Source: Micromonosporaceae bacterium KJ-029 (lineage in GTDB: Bacteria > Actinomycetota > Actinomycetes > Mycobacteriales > Micromonosporaceae). From it: 64,000 bases of DNA. A program made the translations under genes and the position numbers. Below are positions 33,808 to 43,342 of this stretch, one piece after another. A model generated the notes under the pieces. The model had not been told where the DNA came from. It saw only the letters and a list, made by a program, of their open reading frames with translations, and did no database searches. The stretch covers positions 62,001 through 126,000 of the forward strand of contig BIFP01000021.1 in the NCBI GenBank assembly GCA_005402585.1, written 5' to 3'. Position 1 is the first letter of the stretch, and every line of letters starts with the position of its first letter.

Positions 33808-34496
33808 GCCGGCAACCGCCGGTCTGGATCGAGCCGCTGCTGGACCGGCTCGGCACCGCGCGTATCGAGGACTTCACCCGGCTGGCCACCCCGGAGCAGG
33901 GCGGCCGGGAGAGCGCCGTGCTGGTGCTGCTCGGTGAGGAGGCGGGCACCGGGCCGGACGTGCTGATCCTTCAGCGGGCGGCCACCCTGCGCAACCACGC
34001 CGGTCAACCGGCGTTCCCCGGTGGGGCCGCCGACCCGGAGGACGCCGACGCCGCCGCGACCGCGCTGCGCGAGGCGAACGAGGAGGTCGGGCTCGACCCG
34101 GTCAGCGTCACCGTCCTGGCGGAGCTGCCGAAACTGTGGATTCCGGTCAGCGACTTCGTGGTGACTCCGGTGCTCGGCTGGTGGCACGCGCCGCACCCGG
34201 TGCACCCCCGGGAGCCGGCCGAGGTGGCGCACGTGGCCCGGCTGCCGATCGCCGAACTGGTCGACCCGGACAACCGCGTGCGGGTACGCCACTCGAGCGG
34301 CTGGATCGGTCCCGCGTTCTCTGTCCGCGGAATGCTCGTCTGGGGCTTCACCGCCGGAGTGCTGGCCGCGTTGTTGGAGATGGGCGGCTGGAGCCGGCCC
34401 TGGTCCCGTAACCGAGTGCTCGACCTTCCCCCGACCGGGGCGTCGCCCGCTCCGTCGGCCGGCACCGACGAGGTCGACGAGAGCGCTGTCCGCTGA
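33804..34496 (+). CDS. Nudix hydrolase, CoA-pyrophosphatase type
   Basis: A 230-residue Nudix protein. The box region FPGGAADPEDADAAATALREANEEVGL (given with its key residues G73-G74, R89, E90, E93, E94, G96) is of the CoA pyrophosphatase style. It hydrolyses a nucleoside diphosphate linked to another moiety, perhaps CoA or oxidised CoA. It is coupled to the upstream thioredoxin-like gene by an ATGA overlap. The C-terminal 25 residues are Pro/Ser-rich and probably disordered. Confidence 0.88.
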   Translation: MSRQPPVWIEPLLDRLGTARIEDFTRLATPEQGGRESAVLVLLGEEAGTGPDVLILQRAATLRNHAGQPAFPGGAADPEDADAAATALREANEEVGLDPVSVTVLAELPKLWIPVSDFVVTPVLGWWHAPHPVHPREPAEVAHVARLPIAELVDPDNRVRVRHSSGWIGPAFSVRGMLVWGFTAGVLAALLEMGGWSRPWSRNRVLDLPPTGASPAPSAGTDEVDESAVR

Positions 34497-34547
34497 TCGG
34501 ACGGTCACCTTCCGCAAGCGATCGTCATCCCGCGAGCCCGCGGCCCG

Positions 34548-34553
34548 TACGCT
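34548..34553 (+). promoter_or_regulatory. -10 box TACGCT of marP
   Basis: TACGCT lies 6 bases before the GTG at 34560. Confidence 0.5.
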
Positions 34554-34559
34554 TGAGCC

Positions 34560-35738
34560 GTGTCGGCCGTGGATCTCGTACTGCTGTTGCTCATGCTCGT
34601 GTTCGCGATCAGCGGATACCGACAGGGGTTCGTCATCGGGGTGCTGTCGTTCTCCGGTTTCTTCCTCGGTGCCCTGATCGGGCTTCAGATCGGCCCGATG
34701 TTCGCCCAGCAGTTCGTCGACAGCGGCACCCGGGTGCTTATCTCACTGGTCGCCATCTTCGGCCTGGCCGTGATCGGCCAGGCACTCGCCGGCTGGCTCG
34801 GCTCCCACCTGCGCCGCACGATCGCCAGTGACGTGGGCCGACGGGTCGACGACGTCGGCGGAGCGTTCGTCTCGCTCTTCGCGGTGCTCCTGGTCGCCTG
34901 GCTGGTCGCGGTGCCGCTCGGCTCCTCCTCGCTGCCCTGGCTCGCCGCCTCCGTACGCAGCAGCGCGCTGCTCAACGTGGTCGACCGGGTGCTGCCCGAC
35001 CAGGCCCAGCAGCTGTCCACCGCGCTGCGGAACACCGTCGACACGAACGGCTTCCCGGACGTCTTCGACGGGCTCCGGCGCACCCAGGCCCGGCAGGTCG
35101 AGCCGCCCGACCCGGCGCTCGCCGGCTCCGAGGTGGTGACCAACGGCCGGCGCTCGGTGGTCAAGGTGCTCGGCTCCGCCCCGAGCTGTTCCCGACGGAT
35201 CGAGGGCTCCGGCTTCGTGTACGCCGACGACCGGGTGATGACCAACGCACACGTCGTCGCCGGCACCCGCTCGGTCGCCGTGGAGATGCGTGGCGACCGG
35301 TACGAGGGCGAGGTCGTCGTCTACGACCCGGACCGGGACCTGGCCGTGCTGTACGTACCCGGCCTGCCCGGCCCGTCGATGCGGTTCGCCGCCGGCAACG
35401 CGGCGACCGGCGCGGACGCCATCGTGCTCGGCTTCCCGCTGGACGGGCCGTACAACGCCCAGTCGGCGCGGGTCCGTGACGTCGACCGGATCACCGGACC
35501 GGACATCTACTCCTCGGGGAACGTGACCCGGGAGATCTACACGATCCGGGCCCTGGTGCGGAGCGGCAACTCCGGTGGCCCGCTGGTCTCCTCGAACGGC
35601 CTGGTGCTCGGGGTGATCTTCGCGGCGGCGGCCGACGACCCGAACACCGGCTTCGCGGTGACGGCCGCCGAGGCCCGGCCGGTGGCGCTGGCCGGCGCCG
35701 AGCGTACCCGCGGTGTCGGCACCGGCGAGTGCACCTGA
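34560..35738 (+). CDS. marP: Membrane-anchored periplasmic serine protease, MarP type
   Basis: A 392-residue protein with four N-terminal membrane segments (about 3-20, 27-48, 57-78, 98-121; CvpA-like) followed by an external chymotrypsin-fold protease. Its triad is His of TNAHVV (near 231), Asp of DRDLAVL (near 259) and Ser of GNSGGPL (near 337). The redox disulfide pair of mycobacterial MarP may be matched by the Cys in SAPSCSRR and the C-terminal GECT Cys. In mycobacteria MarP supports survival in acid by processing a peptidoglycan hydrolase. The gene is convergent with the PAP2 gene, with three bases between stops. Confidence 0.92.
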   Translation: MSAVDLVLLLLMLVFAISGYRQGFVIGVLSFSGFFLGALIGLQIGPMFAQQFVDSGTRVLISLVAIFGLAVIGQALAGWLGSHLRRTIASDVGRRVDDVGGAFVSLFAVLLVAWLVAVPLGSSSLPWLAASVRSSALLNVVDRVLPDQAQQLSTALRNTVDTNGFPDVFDGLRRTQARQVEPPDPALAGSEVVTNGRRSVVKVLGSAPSCSRRIEGSGFVYADDRVMTNAHVVAGTRSVAVEMRGDRYEGEVVVYDPDRDLAVLYVPGLPGPSMRFAAGNAATGADAIVLGFPLDGPYNAQSARVRDVDRITGPDIYSSGNVTREIYTIRALVRSGNSGGPLVSSNGLVLGVIFAAAADDPNTGFAVTAAEARPVALAGAERTRGVGTGECT

Positions 35739-35741
35739 CCG

Positions 35742-36380
35742 TCACCGCCGACGAGTCGGCCGTGGCCGGACAGTGAAGGCGACGGTGGTGGCGGTGACCA
35801 TCGCCACCCCGAGCAGCCATCCGGCGAGCACGTCGCTGGTCCAGTGGACGCCCAGGGCGATCCGGCTGAACCCGGTGACCAGGGCGAGCAGCAGGGCGCC
35901 GAGCCACACCGCCGCGCGGGCCGCCGACCGACGACGTGTCGCGTGCTGCCCGGCCCCGGCCGGCGCCCCGGTCCGGGGCAGGAACACCACCAGCAGGACC
36001 CCGGCGGCGAGCACCGCGTTCAGCGCGTGCCCGGAGGGGAAGGCCAGGCCGGGCGCCTGCGCCACGGGGTCGGGCAGCGCCGGTCGCGCGCGGCCGAGGA
36101 GCAGTTTGAGCAGCGGCCCGAGCAGGCCACCGAGCACCATGGTCGTGGTCACCCAGACGGCGAGCCGGCGGGCGCCCCGGCGGGTCAGCCAGACCACCAG
36201 GCACAGCGCCCCGGCGCGCAGCGGCATCGGCGCGAAGACGTCGGTCCAGACGCTCATCACCCGGACCCAGGCCGGGTGGTCGAGGGCGTACCCGTGCAGC
36301 TGCCCGGTCACCGCCACGTCGAGCCGGCGCAGCGGCGGCCAGCCGGTCAGCACCAGTACCGCGAGGAGCGTGAACGGCAC
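35742..36380 (-). CDS. PAP2-family membrane phosphatase
   Basis: An integral membrane lipid phosphatase with about six membrane segments. The three active-site motifs are intact: KLLLGRARP, FPSGHAL and SRIALGVHWTSD. The start is uncertain. The first in-frame GTG is at 36380 but would cut into the first membrane helix (GLLTLVPFTLLAVLVL). A CTG at 36464 overlaps the TGA of mycP as CTGA and would give 28 more residues and a complete first helix. It probably dephosphorylates undecaprenyl pyrophosphate or phosphatidate-type lipids. It lies just downstream of mycP on the same strand. Confidence 0.82.
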   Translation of the reverse strand: MPFTLLAVLVLTGWPPLRRLDVAVTGQLHGYALDHPAWVRVMSVWTDVFAPMPLRAGALCLVVWLTRRGARRLAVWVTTTMVLGGLLGPLLKLLLGRARPALPDPVAQAPGLAFPSGHALNAVLAAGVLLVVFLPRTGAPAGAGQHATRRRSAARAAVWLGALLLALVTGFSRIALGVHWTSDVLAGWLLGVAMVTATTVAFTVRPRPTRRR

Positions 36381-36460
36381 CAGCGTCAGCAGGCCAGCGA
36401 CGGCGGACGCGGGCCGTAGCGCCGTTGGGCCGTCCGGGCGCAGGGGTGCTGCCCACCCGG

Positions 36461-37774
36461 TCAGCGGTGCGTCTGCCGGAACCGGCGGACCATCAGCGCC
36501 GCCCCGGTGAGCAGCGCGACGAGGATCGCCGAACCGACCCAGAGCCGTTCCGAGCCACCGTCGTCCTGCGCTCCGGCGGCGCGGGCCCGCCACCGGGTCT
36601 CCTGCTGCGACCCGGTCAGCCCGAGCTGCTCGGAGTCGGGGTCGTTCACCTGGGCCGAGCCGGGGGCCGGGCCGAACCCGGTCACGCCCGGGGAGTCGTT
36701 GTCGTCCAGCGGGTTGTCGTGCACCAGCGGTACGTCCGCGGTCAGTGCCGCGACCGGGTCGACCAGGCCGTACCCGAACTGGTCGTCCCGGCCGGTGGGG
36801 CCGATGTCCTTGGCGGTGACCAGCAGCCGGTTCACCACGTCGCCGGCGGACAGCTCCGGGTAGCGGGCGCGGACCAGGGCGGCGGTGGCGGCGACCAGTG
36901 GCGCCGCGAAGCTGGTGCCCTGCACCCGCCAGTACCCGCCGGGGGGACGGGCACCGACGAGCCCGCTGGCGGGAGCGGTGAGGATGGTGGCCCGGCCGGT
37001 GATCGCACCGCTCCACAGGTTGTCGCTGTTGCGTTCCAGGCCGGAGACCGCGATCACGCCCGGCTCCCGGGCCGGGTACCACACCTTCGCGTCGGGCGAG
37101 GTGGCGAGGTTTCCGGTGCAGGCGACCACCACCACGTCGCGGGCGAAGGCGTAGTCGATGGCCGCGGCCAGGGCCGGGCTGTCGCCGCTGCCGCCGAGAG
37201 ACAGGTTGATCACCTGGGCGCCTTTGTCGACCGCCCACCGTACGCCCTTGGCGACGATCAGTGCGTCGTCGTAGCGGTTCTCCTCGTCGAGGACCCGCAC
37301 CGGCAGGATCCGGGCGTCCGGGGCCAGCCCCACCACGCCTTTGCGGTCGTCGTTGCGCCCAGCGATCAGGCCGGCCACCGTCGTGCCGTGGCCGACCGGA
37401 TCCGGCTCGGCCGACCGGCCGGGGTCGACCAGGTCGATGCCGGGCAGCACCTGGCCCACCAGATCCGGGTGGGAACCGTCCACCCCGGAGTCGATGACGG
37501 CGACCACCACGCCACGCCCGGTCGACGTGCGCCACGCGGTCTTCGCGCCCAGTTTGTCGAGTTGCCACTGTTCGTCGCGGACCTGGTCGGCGCGGTCCGG
37601 CGTGTCGACGGGGGCGTAGGCCACCGGAACGCCGAGGGCGGGTGGGGGGACCGGCACGGCGGCGGCGGGAACGACCGCGACGGCGGCCAACAGCACGGTG
37701 GCCGTCGCCGCGAGCAGTGCGCGGTGAGCGTACCGCCGGGGCCCCGGCGGGCCGCCGTACCGCACCCTGGTCAC
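36461..37774 (-). CDS. mycP: Type VII secretion mycosin (subtilisin-like protease)
   Basis: A 437-residue S8 serine protease with a signal peptide (about 17-40), the N-terminal extension QWQLDKLGAKTAWRTSTG typical of mycosins, and the triad Asp (AVIDSGVD near 94), His (GHGTTVAG near 130) and Ser (GTSFAAPLVAA near 288). A Pro/Asp-rich linker and one C-terminal membrane segment (about 412-430) with a basic cytosolic end follow. Mycosins stabilise the ESX membrane complex and process a substrate. It starts at GTG 37774, 85 bases after the eccC stop on the same strand. Confidence 0.92.
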   Translation of the reverse strand: MTRVRYGGPPGPRRYAHRALLAATATVLLAAVAVVPAAAVPVPPPALGVPVAYAPVDTPDRADQVRDEQWQLDKLGAKTAWRTSTGRGVVVAVIDSGVDGSHPDLVGQVLPGIDLVDPGRSAEPDPVGHGTTVAGLIAGRNDDRKGVVGLAPDARILPVRVLDEENRYDDALIVAKGVRWAVDKGAQVINLSLGGSGDSPALAAAIDYAFARDVVVVACTGNLATSPDAKVWYPAREPGVIAVSGLERNSDNLWSGAITGRATILTAPASGLVGARPPGGYWRVQGTSFAAPLVAATAALVRARYPELSAGDVVNRLLVTAKDIGPTGRDDQFGYGLVDPVAALTADVPLVHDNPLDDNDSPGVTGFGPAPGSAQVNDPDSEQLGLTGSQQETRWRARAAGAQDDGGSERLWVGSAILVALLTGAALMVRRFRQTHR

Positions 37775-37859
37775 ATTCTCAGCCGTTCGTCGCGGGACAC
37801 ATGACGATCGGAGATTACCGGTTCCGTCCCGCTTCTAGGGACGTTCCGTGGACTCGGCG

Positions 37860-40800
37860 TCACTGTGGCGGCAGGTGTGCCAGCTGGACGAGGCGTACGC
37901 CCTCGCGTCGGGTGAACAGCCGGCCCCGGCCGGGTGGCAGCGGCCCGGGCCGGACCGGGCCGACCAACGCGCCCTCCTCCGCGCTGCCCGACATCACCAG
38001 GCCCGAGGTGGACAGTTCGCGGAGCCGCTGCACGACGGGCTCGTACTGGGCGCGGGCCGCGCCGCCGGAGCGCCGGACCAGCACCAGGTGCAGCCCGACG
38101 TCACGGGCCTGCGGCAGATGCTCCTCCAGTGCCCGCAGCGGGTTCGACGGCCCGCTCGCCACCAGGTCGTAGTCGTCGACCAGGACGAACAGTTCCGGGC
38201 CGGACCACCACGACCGGTCGCGCAGCTGTGCCGGGGTGACCTCAGGGCCGGGGATCCGGCCCTGCATGTAGCCGGCCGCCGACTCCACCAGGTCGGCGGT
38301 GTGCGCGGCGGCGGTGCCGTACCCGATCAGGTGCGGGGTCTCGACGGCGCCGAGCAGGCTGCGCCGGTAGTCCACCAGGATCACCCGGGCCTGTTCCGGG
38401 GTGAACCGGGTGACGATCGAGGTGGCCAGGGCACGCAGGAACGACGACTTGCCGCACTCGGCGTCGCCGTAGACCACGAAGTGCGGCTCGGTGGTGAAGT
38501 CGAGGACGACCGGGCGCAGGTCCGCTTCGGCGATCCCGACCGGGATCCGCAGCCCGGTGGTGGCGTCGAGGTCCAGGTCGGCGTAGGGCAGCACCGCCGG
38601 GAGCATTCGTACCCGGGGCGCGGCCGGTCCGGACCAGGCCGCGACCACCTGCTTCACCAGACCGGCGGTGTCCGAGCCGGCGGGCTGCGGCAGCGCGGTG
38701 AGGAAGTGCAGGCTCTCGGTGGTGATGCCCCGTCCCGGCGCCTGCTCCGGCACGTCGGCCGCCGCGCGCCGGGCGACCAGCGAGTCGGACGGGTCACCGA
38801 GACGCAGCTCCAGCCGGGAGCCGAAGAGGTCCCGGATGGCCGGCCGGAAATCCAACCAGCGCACCGCGGTCGCCACCACGTGCACGCCGTACGACAGGCC
38901 ACGGGTGGCGAGGTCGGTGATCAGCGGTTCCAGGTCGTCGTACTCGCCGCGCAGGGTCGCCCACCCGTCGACGACCAGGAAGACGTCGCCGAACCGGTCG
39001 GTGCCGGACTCACCGGGGCTGACCTGGGCGACGCGCCGTTGCCGCCAGGCGGCCATCGACTCCACCCCGAGTTCGGCGAAGGTGCGTTCCCGGTCGGCCA
39101 GCAAGGTGGCCATCTCACCCACGGTGCGCCGGACGCCGGTGGGGTCGGCCCGCCCGGTGACCCCGCCGACGTGTGGCAGGTCCCGCATCGCGGTCAGCCC
39201 GCCACCGCCGAAGTCAAGGCAGTAGACCTGCACCTCGGCCGGGGTGTGGGTGAGCGCCAACGCGCAGATCAGCGTCCGCACTGCGGTGGACTTGCCGCTC
39301 TGCGTACCGCCGACGACCGCGACGTGGCCGGCCGCGCCGTCCAGCGCCAGCCAGAACAGGTCGCGGCGCTGCTCGTACGGCTTGTCGAGCACGGCCACCG
39401 GCACCTGGAGCGCCCCGTGCAGTTCCGGGTTGCCGAAGGTGAGCCCCCGGACGGGGTCAACCGTGAGCGGGCCGAGCATCTCGTCGAGGGCGGGTGCCCC
39501 GTCCAGCGGCGGCAGCCACACCTGGTGTGCTGGCGGTCCCTGCCCGGCGAGGCGGGCGACCAGCAGGTCCAGCAGGGTTTCCCGGCCGTCGTCCGGGTCC
39601 TGCTCGGCGACGTGCGGGTCGGGCGGACGCGGGTCCGGCGTGAAGTGGGTGGAGAAGGTGAGCAGGCGGGGGCGGTCGGGTGTGGTCGTGCCGGCCGCCG
39701 GGCCGCGCCGACGGACCGGCCCCGAGACGTACGCGGTCTTGAACCGCAGCAGCGGCTCGGTGCCGAAACGCAGGTAGCCGTGCCCGGGGGAGCGCGGCAG
39801 TTCGTGCGCGTCCGGCGCACCGAGCACCGTGCGGGACTCCAGCGCGGAGAAGGTTCGCAGGCCGATCCGGTACGACAGGTGGGTGTCGAGTCCCCGGAGT
39901 CGCCCCTCTTCCAAGCGCTGGCTCGCCAGCAGCAGGTGTACGCCGAGCGACCGGCCCAGCCGGCCGATCTGGACGAACAGGTCGATGAAGTCGGGCTTGG
40001 CCGACAGCAGCTCGGAGAACTCGTCGCAGATCAGCAGCAGCGACGGCAGCGGGGCGAGCGGGCTGCCCGCCGCCCGGGCCCGCTCGTAGTCGCGCAGGCT
40101 GGCGAAGTTGCCGGCCCGGCGCAGCAACTCCTGCCGGCGGACCAGCTCGCCGTTGATCGCGTCGACCATGCGGTCGACCAGGGGCAGCGCGTCGGCCAGG
40201 TTGGTGATCACGGCGGCGGTGTGCGGCAGCCGGTCGAACGAGGCGAACGTCGCGCCACCCTTGAAGTCGATCAAGACGAAGTTGAGCTGCTCGGACGAGT
40301 GCGTGGCGGCCAGCCCGAGCACGAGCGTGCGCAGCAGCTCGGACTTGCCGGAGCCGGTGGCCCCGATGAGCAACCCGTGCGGGCCCATGCCGTCCTGCGC
40401 CGACTCCTTGAGATCCAGCTCGATCGCGCCGCCGTCCACGCCGATGCCGACCGGCACCCGTAGCCGCTCACGCGCCGACCGTGGGGCCCAGCCCTGCTCC
40501 GTGGTGAACCCCTCCGGGTCGCCGATGCCGAGCAGCTCGGGCAGGCCGGGCTCGGCGCCGGGAGCCGCGTCCATGCCCCGGGTGGCGGCGGCCAGCCTCA
40601 GTGGTGCCAGCCGGCGGGCCAACGCCTCGGCCTCGGCGACCGTCAGCGCGTCGGCGGTGCCGACCTCGGCGGGCCCGTCCGCCGAGTGTGAGTGCAGTCG
40701 GCCGCCCCGCAGCTCCAGCAGCAGCGCGAAGCGGTCGAGCAGGCGCGGTGGTGGGGTGTCCAGGTCGATCAGGGTGACCGCGTCGATGCCGCCGTCGCCG

Positions 40801-41810
40801 GCCAGTTCGGTGGCACCGGTGAGTTCGCCGCCGTCCAGCACGACGACCAGGTGCGGGCCGTCGGTGGCGGGCCCGGCCGGGCTGAACCGGGACCGGCTGG
40901 CCAGCACCGCGTCGAGCAGGCGCTCCAGCTCCACCGCCGAGCTGGTCACCAACCGCACCGAGCCGAGCGCGTCGCTGCGGGTCGGGTGCTGGGCGTGCGG
41001 CAGCCACTTGACCCACTCCCAGGCACTCCGCCGTTCCGGCCCGGCGCAGACGGCGACGAGCAACTCGTCCGGGGCGTGGAACACCGCCAGTTGGGCGAGC
41101 ATCGCCCGGACCAGCGCCTGCGCGGACGACGACCCGGCGGGGCCAACCCGCGTGCCCCGGACGAAGACCCGGGCGAAGCTGCGCAGCGACACGGCCACCG
41201 GCAGGTCGGGCACCACCGCGTACGCGTCCAGGAAACGACGCAGCGCCCCCGCGGTCATCGGCTCCAGCTCCTCCAGCGGCCGGGTGACCGGCGGGACCAG
41301 CGGGGTGGCCAGGGTCTGCGGCCCGACCGCGACCCGGACCACCGCGAAGTCCGGATCGACGGGGCGTCGCTCCCAGACCCGGTGACTGTCCACCGTCGAC
41401 CAGAGCAGCGTCGGGTCCGGGTGCCGGTAGAAGAGACCGGCGCGCTGCCGTGCCGCGGTCTGCCGGACCTGCCGCCGCAGCGTGGTCAGGTGCCGCAGGT
41501 ACTCCCGGCGGGCCGCCATCATCTCGGACTTCCTGGGGGTCCCCGACGCGCTGCCCCAGGAGGTCATCAGCATCGCCAGCGAGGAGAGGCCGAACATGCC
41601 GCCGACCACGTACGAGTACGCGCCGCCACCCCGGCCGAACATCATCGCCATCGCGACCGTACCGCCGAGCATCGGCAGCACCATCAGCATCTGGTGCCAG
41701 CGTCCGGCGGTGACGGCCGGGATCTCCGGTGGCGCCTCCACCGGCAGCTCACCCACCGGAATCTCCGGTGCCGGACGCCGTGGCGGCCGTCGGATGACGA
41801 CAGTGGACAC
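37860..41810 (-). CDS. eccC: Type VII secretion ATPase EccC (three FtsK/SpoIIIE domains)
   Basis: A 1316-residue motor of the ESX system. Two membrane segments (about 40-85) are followed by a soluble region and three ATPase modules. Walker A GATGSGKSE is near 485 with Walker B LLICDEFSELLS, Walker A GGTQSGKST is near 836, and GDAECGKSS near 1116. All three keep the lysine. This is the fused EccCa-EccCb form. The GTG at 41810 is preceded by GGGAGG. It is divergent from eccD with 99 bases between them and upstream of mycP. It should recognise and pull Esx-type dimers, none of which is encoded here. Confidence 0.95.
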   Translation of the reverse strand: MSTVVIRRPPRRPAPEIPVGELPVEAPPEIPAVTAGRWHQMLMVLPMLGGTVAMAMMFGRGGGAYSYVVGGMFGLSSLAMLMTSWGSASGTPRKSEMMAARREYLRHLTTLRRQVRQTAARQRAGLFYRHPDPTLLWSTVDSHRVWERRPVDPDFAVVRVAVGPQTLATPLVPPVTRPLEELEPMTAGALRRFLDAYAVVPDLPVAVSLRSFARVFVRGTRVGPAGSSSAQALVRAMLAQLAVFHAPDELLVAVCAGPERRSAWEWVKWLPHAQHPTRSDALGSVRLVTSSAVELERLLDAVLASRSRFSPAGPATDGPHLVVVLDGGELTGATELAGDGGIDAVTLIDLDTPPPRLLDRFALLLELRGGRLHSHSADGPAEVGTADALTVAEAEALARRLAPLRLAAATRGMDAAPGAEPGLPELLGIGDPEGFTTEQGWAPRSARERLRVPVGIGVDGGAIELDLKESAQDGMGPHGLLIGATGSGKSELLRTLVLGLAATHSSEQLNFVLIDFKGGATFASFDRLPHTAAVITNLADALPLVDRMVDAINGELVRRQELLRRAGNFASLRDYERARAAGSPLAPLPSLLLICDEFSELLSAKPDFIDLFVQIGRLGRSLGVHLLLASQRLEEGRLRGLDTHLSYRIGLRTFSALESRTVLGAPDAHELPRSPGHGYLRFGTEPLLRFKTAYVSGPVRRRGPAAGTTTPDRPRLLTFSTHFTPDPRPPDPHVAEQDPDDGRETLLDLLVARLAGQGPPAHQVWLPPLDGAPALDEMLGPLTVDPVRGLTFGNPELHGALQVPVAVLDKPYEQRRDLFWLALDGAAGHVAVVGGTQSGKSTAVRTLICALALTHTPAEVQVYCLDFGGGGLTAMRDLPHVGGVTGRADPTGVRRTVGEMATLLADRERTFAELGVESMAAWRQRRVAQVSPGESGTDRFGDVFLVVDGWATLRGEYDDLEPLITDLATRGLSYGVHVVATAVRWLDFRPAIRDLFGSRLELRLGDPSDSLVARRAAADVPEQAPGRGITTESLHFLTALPQPAGSDTAGLVKQVVAAWSGPAAPRVRMLPAVLPYADLDLDATTGLRIPVGIAEADLRPVVLDFTTEPHFVVYGDAECGKSSFLRALATSIVTRFTPEQARVILVDYRRSLLGAVETPHLIGYGTAAAHTADLVESAAGYMQGRIPGPEVTPAQLRDRSWWSGPELFVLVDDYDLVASGPSNPLRALEEHLPQARDVGLHLVLVRRSGGAARAQYEPVVQRLRELSTSGLVMSGSAEEGALVGPVRPGPLPPGRGRLFTRREGVRLVQLAHLPPQ

Positions 41811-41909
41811 TCGACCTCCCGACAGCGCTCAGTAACCCGAGCCTGGCTCATGGTAGGTAAAGTCCTCTCGTCCGCGCAGCCGTCACCCGCTCGATATGGA
41901 GATCAGTCG

Positions 41910-43310
41910 ATGACAGTCGGGCTGGCCCGGGTCACCGTCAGCGCCCCCCAGCGGCGGGTGGACGTGGCCCTGCCGGAGCAGGTCCCGCTCGTCGAGCTGC
42001 TGCCCGAGGTGCTGCGCCACGCCGGTGAAGGGCTCGCCGACGACGGGGAACAGCACGGCGGCTGGGTGCTGCGGCGGGCCGACGGCAGCGTGCTGGCCAC
42101 CGGGCAGGCCCTGCTCGCCCAAGGGGTCCGCGACGGTGAGGTGCTGCACCTGGTGCCCGCCCGCACCGAGTGGCCCGAGCTGGAGTACGACGACGTGGTG
42201 GAGGCCATCGCTGACGGCGCGCGCCGGGGCGGCGCTGCCTGGTCACCCGGCGCCACCCGGGCCGCCGCCCTCGCCGGTGCCGGCGTGCCGCTCGCCGTCG
42301 GACTGCTCGCCCTGCTCGCCGGTGGACCGGGCCACGCCGCCGGCTGGCTGGCCGCGGCCCTGGTGGCGGTGCTGCTCGTGCTGGCCGGCACGGTGCTGTC
42401 CCGGGCTCAGGGCGACGGTCCGGCCGGAGCGGTCCTCGGCGGATACGCCCTGCCGTACGCCGCCGTGGCCGGTGCCCTCGCGGTCAGCTCGGGCGATCCG
42501 GTTGGGCCGTTCGGCCCACTGCCCTGGCTCGGCGGCGCCGAACTGCTGGCCGGCTCGGTGGTGCTGCTGCTGGTGGCGGTGTTCGGGCTGTTCGGGGTGG
42601 CCACCCGGCTGCGGGTCTTCGTGGCCGGCGTGGTGGTCGGTGCGGCCGGCACGCCGGCCGCCCTCGGTGGCATGCTGCTCGGCCCGGCCGGCACGGCGGC
42701 CGTCCTGCTCTGCGTACTGGCCTTCGCGATCGGGGCGATTCCGCTGCTGGCCATCCGGCTGGGCAAGGTCCCGCTACCGCCGATCACCCTGCCCACCGGC
42801 GCCCCGGACGATCCAGACCGGGCCCGCGACCTGCCGGACCGGGGCCGGGTGTACGCGGCCGTGGCCCGCACCGACGAGATGCTGACCGGGATGCTGATCG
42901 GGCACGCGGTGCTGGCCGTGGCCGCCGCGGTGGTCCTCGGCGGGACCGGTGGCCTCGCCGGCCGGCTGCTCGTCGCGGTGACCTCGGCGGTGCTACTGCT
43001 GCGCGCCCGGCTCTTCGTGGCGGCGCGGCACCGGGTTCCGCCCGTCCTCGCCGGGCTGGCCGGGTACGCGGTCCTCGGCGGGGTGCTCGCCGGGAGCGCC
43101 GACGCGACCGGCCAACTCGTCCTGGCGGTCGGCGGGCTGCTGGTCGCCCTGCTGGTGGTGGCCGGTGGCACCACGTACGCCCGCCGATCGGTCTCCCCGT
43201 ACGTCGGCCGGGTCGCCGATCTCACCGACACCGCGCTGGTGGTCTCCGTGGTGCCGATCGCCTGCGCGGTGCTCGGTCTGTACGACCGGGCCCGGGGACT
43301 GCTCGGCTGA
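41910..43310 (+). CDS. eccD: Type VII secretion integral membrane protein EccD
   Basis: A 466-residue protein with an N-terminal ubiquitin-like domain (about 1-85, starting MTVGLARVTVSAPQRRVDVALP) followed by about eleven membrane segments, the standard EccD layout that forms the ESX vestibule. The ATG at 41910 has GGAG eight bases upstream; the open frame extends far upstream over eccC but is antisense shadow. A cytosolic loop (about 300-320) with DDPDRARDLPDRGRV lies between helices. It is divergent from eccC as in ESX-4 loci. Confidence 0.93.
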   Translation: MTVGLARVTVSAPQRRVDVALPEQVPLVELLPEVLRHAGEGLADDGEQHGGWVLRRADGSVLATGQALLAQGVRDGEVLHLVPARTEWPELEYDDVVEAIADGARRGGAAWSPGATRAAALAGAGVPLAVGLLALLAGGPGHAAGWLAAALVAVLLVLAGTVLSRAQGDGPAGAVLGGYALPYAAVAGALAVSSGDPVGPFGPLPWLGGAELLAGSVVLLLVAVFGLFGVATRLRVFVAGVVVGAAGTPAALGGMLLGPAGTAAVLLCVLAFAIGAIPLLAIRLGKVPLPPITLPTGAPDDPDRARDLPDRGRVYAAVARTDEMLTGMLIGHAVLAVAAAVVLGGTGGLAGRLLVAVTSAVLLLRARLFVAARHRVPPVLAGLAGYAVLGGVLAGSADATGQLVLAVGGLLVALLVVAGGTTYARRSVSPYVGRVADLTDTALVVSVVPIACAVLGLYDRARGLLG

Positions 43311-43342
43311 GCGGTCCCCGGGCCCGTCGGGAAGACTGCGGG

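Noticed and set aside
40692..41909. N-terminal extension of eccD over eccC
   Set aside because: The family start is at 41910 with a ribosome-binding site; upstream residues are antisense of eccC.
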